From the NCBI RefSeq assembly GCF_001643375.1, contig NZ_LSHB01000008.1, forward strand, positions 62,001-126,000: 64,000 nt of DNA, read 5' to 3'. The notes beneath the pieces were generated by a model that saw only the letters and a list, made by a program, of their open reading frames with translations, made no database searches and had not been told where the DNA came from. The stretch comes from Chryseobacterium sp. FP211-J200. Lineage in GTDB: Bacteria; Bacteroidota; Bacteroidia; Flavobacteriales; Weeksellaceae. Shown here piece after piece: positions 61,089 to 64,000 of this stretch (the stretch's first letter is position 1; each line of letters opens with the position of its first letter). Position numbers and translations under genes: made by a program.

Positions 61089-61130
61089 TTCCAAATTGTA
61101 AATTTGGAATCCACCCCTCCAAAGGAGGGG
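61089..61130. repeat. Double palindrome TTCCAAATTGTAAATTTGGAA / CCCCTCCAAAGGAGGGG
   Basis: Two adjacent near-perfect hairpins lie in the 315-base spacer upstream of the deaminase gene. The second is a 7-base GC stem with a three-base loop. They lie ahead of, not after, the minus-strand gene, so a terminator role is unlikely. Confidence 0.75.
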
Positions 61131-61189
61131 AATGTTGCAGATTTTTTTTATGCTGAATTAATCTGGAAACCTGGTTTGGATGACAAAAT

Positions 61190-61279
61190 CCATAGCCCCG
61201 ATAGTAACGGTTACCCCATAGCAAGCGATGGGAAAGCTTTGGCGCGAGGAGTAATAGTGGATAGCGGGATTAAGCTCCT
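61190..61279 (-). repeat. Dispersed inverted-end element, copy F (short CTCGCGCC subfamily, reverse orientation)
   Basis: The reverse complement starts AGGAGCTTAATCCCGC, TATCCACTATTACTCC, then TCGCGCCAAAGC, and ends ATCGGGGCTATGG. It is nearly identical to copy B at 21404-21495. Confidence 0.85.
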
Positions 61280-61342
61280 AAAAATACGCAAACAAAAAAT
61301 CCACCGGAAATGGTGGATCTTGTATGATATAATTGCTGAGAA

Positions 61343-62296
61343 TTATTTTGTTCTCTCGATGATCTTTTTCACTGCTTTTACGACAGCTTCTGCGTCGATC
61401 TGGTATTTTTTCATCAATTCTGCTGGTGTTCCTGATTCTCCGAAAGTATCGTGAACAGCTACAAATTCTTGAGGTGTTGGTCTTCTTCTTGCCAAAACGC
61501 CAGCGATAGATTCGCCCAATCCGCCTAGGAAATTATGCTCCTCAGCAGAAACTAATTTTCCGGTTTTTTCTACAGACTTCAAGATAATCTCTTCGTCCAA
61601 AGGTTTGATTGTGTGGATATTGATGATCTCACAAGAGATGCCTTCTTTCTCCAACTCGTCTGCTGCCAATAACGATTCCCAAACCAAATGTCCGGTTGCA
61701 ACAATCGTCACGTCTGTTCCTTCTTGTAAAAGAATTCCTTTTCCAATCTCAAAAGGCATATCTTCCGGAATGAAAACGGGAACCACAGGACGACCAAATC
61801 TAAGATAAACTGGGCCTTCGTGTTCTGCTGCGGCTAATGTTGCGGCTTTGGTCTGGTTGTAATCGCAAGGATTGATCACCGTCATCCCAGGAAGCATTTT
61901 CATCATTCCGATGTCTTCCAAAACCTGGTGTGTTGCGCCATCTTCGCCCAAAGTAACTCCAGCGTGGGAAGCGGCAATTTTCACATTTTTATTAGAATAA
62001 GCAATCGACTGACGGATCTGATCATAAACTCTTGACGTTGCAAAGTTGGCGAAAGTTCCTGCGAAAGGAATTTTCCCGTTGATCGTAAGACCTGCCGCCA
62101 AGCCCATCATATTGGCCTCAGCAATACCAGTCTGGAAGAATCTTTCCGGTGCTTTTTCTATGAATTTTTCCATCTTCAAAGAGCCGATCAAATCTGCGCA
62201 AAGTGCGACAACATTTGGGTTGGTGTCCGCCAATTCTGCCAAACCAGCTCCGAAGCCTGAACGTGTATCTTTTTTTTCTGTGTATGTATATTTCAT
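61343..62296 (-). CDS. Transketolase, C-terminal subunit
   Basis: The 317-residue protein holds the pyrimidine-binding (Pyr) and C-terminal domains of transketolase: DLIGSLKMEKF near 36-46, ETGIAEANMMGLAAGL-type sequence near 55-70 with the catalytic ThDP Glu, THQVLEDIGMMKMLPGM near 122-138, and a C-terminal Rossmann-like domain (DVTIVATGHLVWE). It works with the N-terminal subunit encoded just upstream in the non-oxidative pentose phosphate pathway. Met at 62296 is chosen because MKYTYTEKKDTRSGF is the conserved start. Confidence 0.93.
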   Translation of the reverse strand: MKYTYTEKKDTRSGFGAGLAELADTNPNVVALCADLIGSLKMEKFIEKAPERFFQTGIAEANMMGLAAGLTINGKIPFAGTFANFATSRVYDQIRQSIAYSNKNVKIAASHAGVTLGEDGATHQVLEDIGMMKMLPGMTVINPCDYNQTKAATLAAAEHEGPVYLRFGRPVVPVFIPEDMPFEIGKGILLQEGTDVTIVATGHLVWESLLAADELEKEGISCEIINIHTIKPLDEEIILKSVEKTGKLVSAEEHNFLGGLGESIAGVLARRRPTPQEFVAVHDTFGESGTPAELMKKYQIDAEAVVKAVKKIIERTK

Positions 62297-62322
62297 TATT
62301 TTATAATTGATGGTTGATAATT

Positions 62323-62352
62323 GATGAATGATTTTTTTTACAATCATTCATC
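62323..62352. repeat. Hairpin between the two transketolase genes
   Basis: GATGAATGATT and AATCATTCATC form a perfect 11-base stem with the loop TTTTTTAC. Flanking AT-rich sequence repeats the words TTGATAATT and ATTGATAATTAAT. It lies in the 78-base gap between the two subunit genes, so it might adjust their relative expression. Confidence 0.7.
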
Positions 62353-62374
62353 ATTAATAATTTATCATTGATAA

Positions 62375-63226
62375 TTAATAGTCCGCTGGTGCTTCAAGGT
62401 ACAATTGTTTGAAAGCTGTATCTAACTGCTCATCATTGGGTGCTTTTCCGTGCCAAGCGTGACTTCCCACCATATAATCTACACCACTTCCCATCTCTGT
62501 ATGAAGTAAAATAGCGACAGGTTTTGCGTTTCCTGTTTCTGATTTTGCCTTGTTCAAAATAGCAATCACCGCTTCCAGATCGTTACCGTTTTTCTCTTCC
62601 AAAACCAACCAACCGAAAGCCTCTAGCTTAGCGTGAAGATCTCCCAATGGCAAGACAACATCCGTATCACCATCAATTTGTCTTCCGTTGTAATCTATGG
62701 TTGAAATGATATTGTCAACTTTTTTTGCAGCTGCATACATGAAAGCTTCCCAATTTTGACCTTCCTGCAATTCGCCATCACCTTGAAGTGTGTAAACTAG
62801 AGAATCATCACCATTTAGTTTTTTACCTTGAGCTGCGCCTAAAGCAACTGAAAGACCTTGACCTAGAGAACCTGATGCTACTCTAATCCCTGGTAAACCT
62901 TCATGTGTTGTTGGGTGACCTTGCAATCTGGAATTCAGTTTTCTGAAAGTTGCCAATTCTGCAACCGGAAAGAATCCGAATCTTGCCAAAGTACTATAAA
63001 ATACCGGCGAAATATGACCATTGGAAAGGAAAAACAAATCCTCGCCATTACCTTCCATCGTGAAAGGTAATTTGTAGTTCAAAATTTCCCCATAAAGTGC
63101 TACGAAATATTCTGTACAACCAAGAGAACCTCCCGGATGACCGCTATTTACAGCGTGAACCATTCTAAGAATGTCCCTTCTGATCTGCGTTGAAAGGCTT
63201 TTCAACTCTTCAATAGATTTGCTCAT
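62375..63226 (-). CDS. Transketolase, N-terminal subunit
   Basis: The 283-residue protein is the ThDP-pyrophosphate domain of transketolase. It has HAVNSGHPGGSLGCTEYF near 24-41, LFFLSNGHISPVFYS near 64-78, GSLGQGLSVALGAA near 117-130, and GDGELQEGQNWEAFMYAA near 149-166, with the metal-binding Asp and Asn. It must pair with the C-terminal subunit encoded 78 bases downstream. Both subunits are complete. Confidence 0.93.
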   Translation of the reverse strand: MSKSIEELKSLSTQIRRDILRMVHAVNSGHPGGSLGCTEYFVALYGEILNYKLPFTMEGNGEDLFFLSNGHISPVFYSTLARFGFFPVAELATFRKLNSRLQGHPTTHEGLPGIRVASGSLGQGLSVALGAAQGKKLNGDDSLVYTLQGDGELQEGQNWEAFMYAAAKKVDNIISTIDYNGRQIDGDTDVVLPLGDLHAKLEAFGWLVLEEKNGNDLEAVIAILNKAKSETGNAKPVAILLHTEMGSGVDYMVGSHAWHGKAPNDEQLDTAFKQLYLEAPADY

Positions 63227-63344
63227 TATTTAAGATTTACTTTAATGCGAATTTACTGATTTTTTATGTGTCAATCCAAGTTGAACCCAACATAATAAAC
63301 AAGACTTATTAATAATTAACAATTTTTAATAATCAAAAATATAG

Positions 63345-63376
63345 AAACAAAAAACTCCAGCGTTGCCAATGGAGTT
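63345..63376 (-). terminator. Terminator of the beta-barrel protein gene
   Basis: On the minus strand AACTCCA and TGGAGTT form a 7-base stem with a 10-base loop followed by TTTTTTG. Confidence 0.75.
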
Positions 63377-63398
63377 CGATCTATTTTTAAAGTCATAA

Positions 63399-63962
63399 TT
63401 ATTTTCCAAATGTGTAGGTCACACCCAATTGGAAAACACCATTTCTTGCAGAATCACCGCCTTCGTTGTCTTTTACGATATCGGTAACTCCAGCTACATA
63501 TCTTAGATTTGCGCCAAAGTTGGAAGTAAAATTATAACCAGCACCTAAGCCGATACCTAAATCAAATCCATTGATGAAATCCTTGAAATCTGCAGAATCG
63601 CCGTCCGCTTTTACCTTAGCACTAATCAAGAAACTAAATTCGGGACCAGCCTCCAAATAGAATTGCGGTGTTGCTTTGTATTGGAAGAAAACTGGCACAG
63701 AGATGTAGTCCAGATTCATCTTTACATCTCCAGCGCCATCGTATCCAACACCTTTGCCACTGTAAAGAACCTCAGGCTGAATACTGAAAGTTCCAGCAAT
63801 TGGAATATTGGCAAAAGCGCCGGCATAAAAACCGAATTTTGCTTTACTATCGTCTAAATTAGAAACACTTGAAAGATTGCCGCCCGCTTTCAGTCCGAAT
63901 CTTGTCTGAGCGTTCATTGTTCCAAATAGTGCTACAGCACCAATTAAAATGATTTTTTTCAT
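63399..63962 (-). CDS. Outer-membrane beta-barrel porin-family protein
   Basis: The 187-residue protein has a signal peptide (MKKIILIGAVALFGTMNA). A beta-barrel domain of the PorT/outer_membrane_beta-barrel_2 type follows: FGLKAGGNLSSVS near 22-34, SIQPEVLYSGKGVGYDG near 60-76, YLEAGPEFSFLIS near 102-114, and NLRYVAGVTDIVKDN near 152-166. It ends in the aromatic-containing strand FQLGVTYTFGK. The role is unknown; such small barrels are common structural or channel proteins of Bacteroidota. The start lies 38 bases from the window edge. Confidence 0.88.
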   Translation of the reverse strand: MKKIILIGAVALFGTMNAQTRFGLKAGGNLSSVSNLDDSKAKFGFYAGAFANIPIAGTFSIQPEVLYSGKGVGYDGAGDVKMNLDYISVPVFFQYKATPQFYLEAGPEFSFLISAKVKADGDSADFKDFINGFDLGIGLGAGYNFTSNFGANLRYVAGVTDIVKDNEGGDSARNGVFQLGVTYTFGK

Positions 63963-64000
63963 AGTTTGATTTTTAAAATGTTATTAATGTTAAATTAACT

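Overview
The window looks like a chromosome segment of a Bacteroidota, most likely a Chryseobacterium-like member of the Weeksellaceae/Flavobacteriia. The reasons are low GC, proteins with type IX secretion (T9SS) type A C-terminal sorting domains, TPR-type LuxR and AraC regulators with a central membrane helix, TANNTTTG-type -7 promoter elements, and several families of short intergenic repeats. No rRNA, tRNA, CRISPR array or complete transposase gene was seen. The genus is an inference from protein style, not a database result.

Layout. 1-964 is the 3'-truncated dnaA on the minus strand. 1100-4900 holds a thioesterase, a bestrophin-type channel, a lipoprotein and a GH43-like glycosidase. 5130-17613 is the most interesting block: a same-strand amidoligase cluster with two alpha/beta-hydrolases, an M17 leucyl aminopeptidase, an SH3-domain secreted protein, three different ATP-grasp ligases, a GCS2/YbdK carboxylate-amine ligase and a class I glutamine amidotransferase. 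Together they look like a pathway that builds, trims and possibly exports or hydrolyses a small non-ribosomal peptide or amide. It is interrupted at 10541-12973 by a lipase-like polymorphic toxin with a duplicated membrane-anchored, putative immunity gene. One copy is broken by a nonsense codon and carries a leftover tail of the toxin gene.

17697-29005 is mostly housekeeping: DUF421 protein, HAD phosphatase, HugZ-like protein, ahcY, yiaA, pepD, SlyD-like FKBP, radA and an AcpH-like protein. 29102-30563 is a LuxR-type TPR regulator with two frameshifts. 30931-38976 holds a DUF6702/HupE pair, an Lrp regulator, and the divergent tamB and tsaD whose start codons are only 5 bases apart. 39040-44986 holds small unknowns, a 21-bp minisatellite, a DUF808 protein, a frameshifted four-helix-bundle protein, rsmE, a DinB-like protein, a DadA-like oxidoreductase and a TrmH-like methyltransferase.

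44987-50525 has a repeat-rich spacer, then yidC and pyrG separated by a divergent HxlR/SDR pair. 50645-55560 holds a decayed T9SS surface protein and two translationally coupled TPR genes (one AraC-type, one frameshifted). 55563-63962 holds a DUF1569 protein, an old-yellow-enzyme homologue, hemL, a GH73/LysM glucosaminidase, a PLP-dependent deaminase, a split transketolase and an outer-membrane beta-barrel protein.

Intergenic spaces carry at least seven copies of a dispersed element with inverted ends in three subfamilies, four copies of a heptanucleotide repeat, and several hairpin repeats. Five apparent single-base indels and one in-frame stop disrupt four genes between 29 and 56 kb, all in regulators, surface proteins or accessory genes. 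They may be real decay or sequencing errors.
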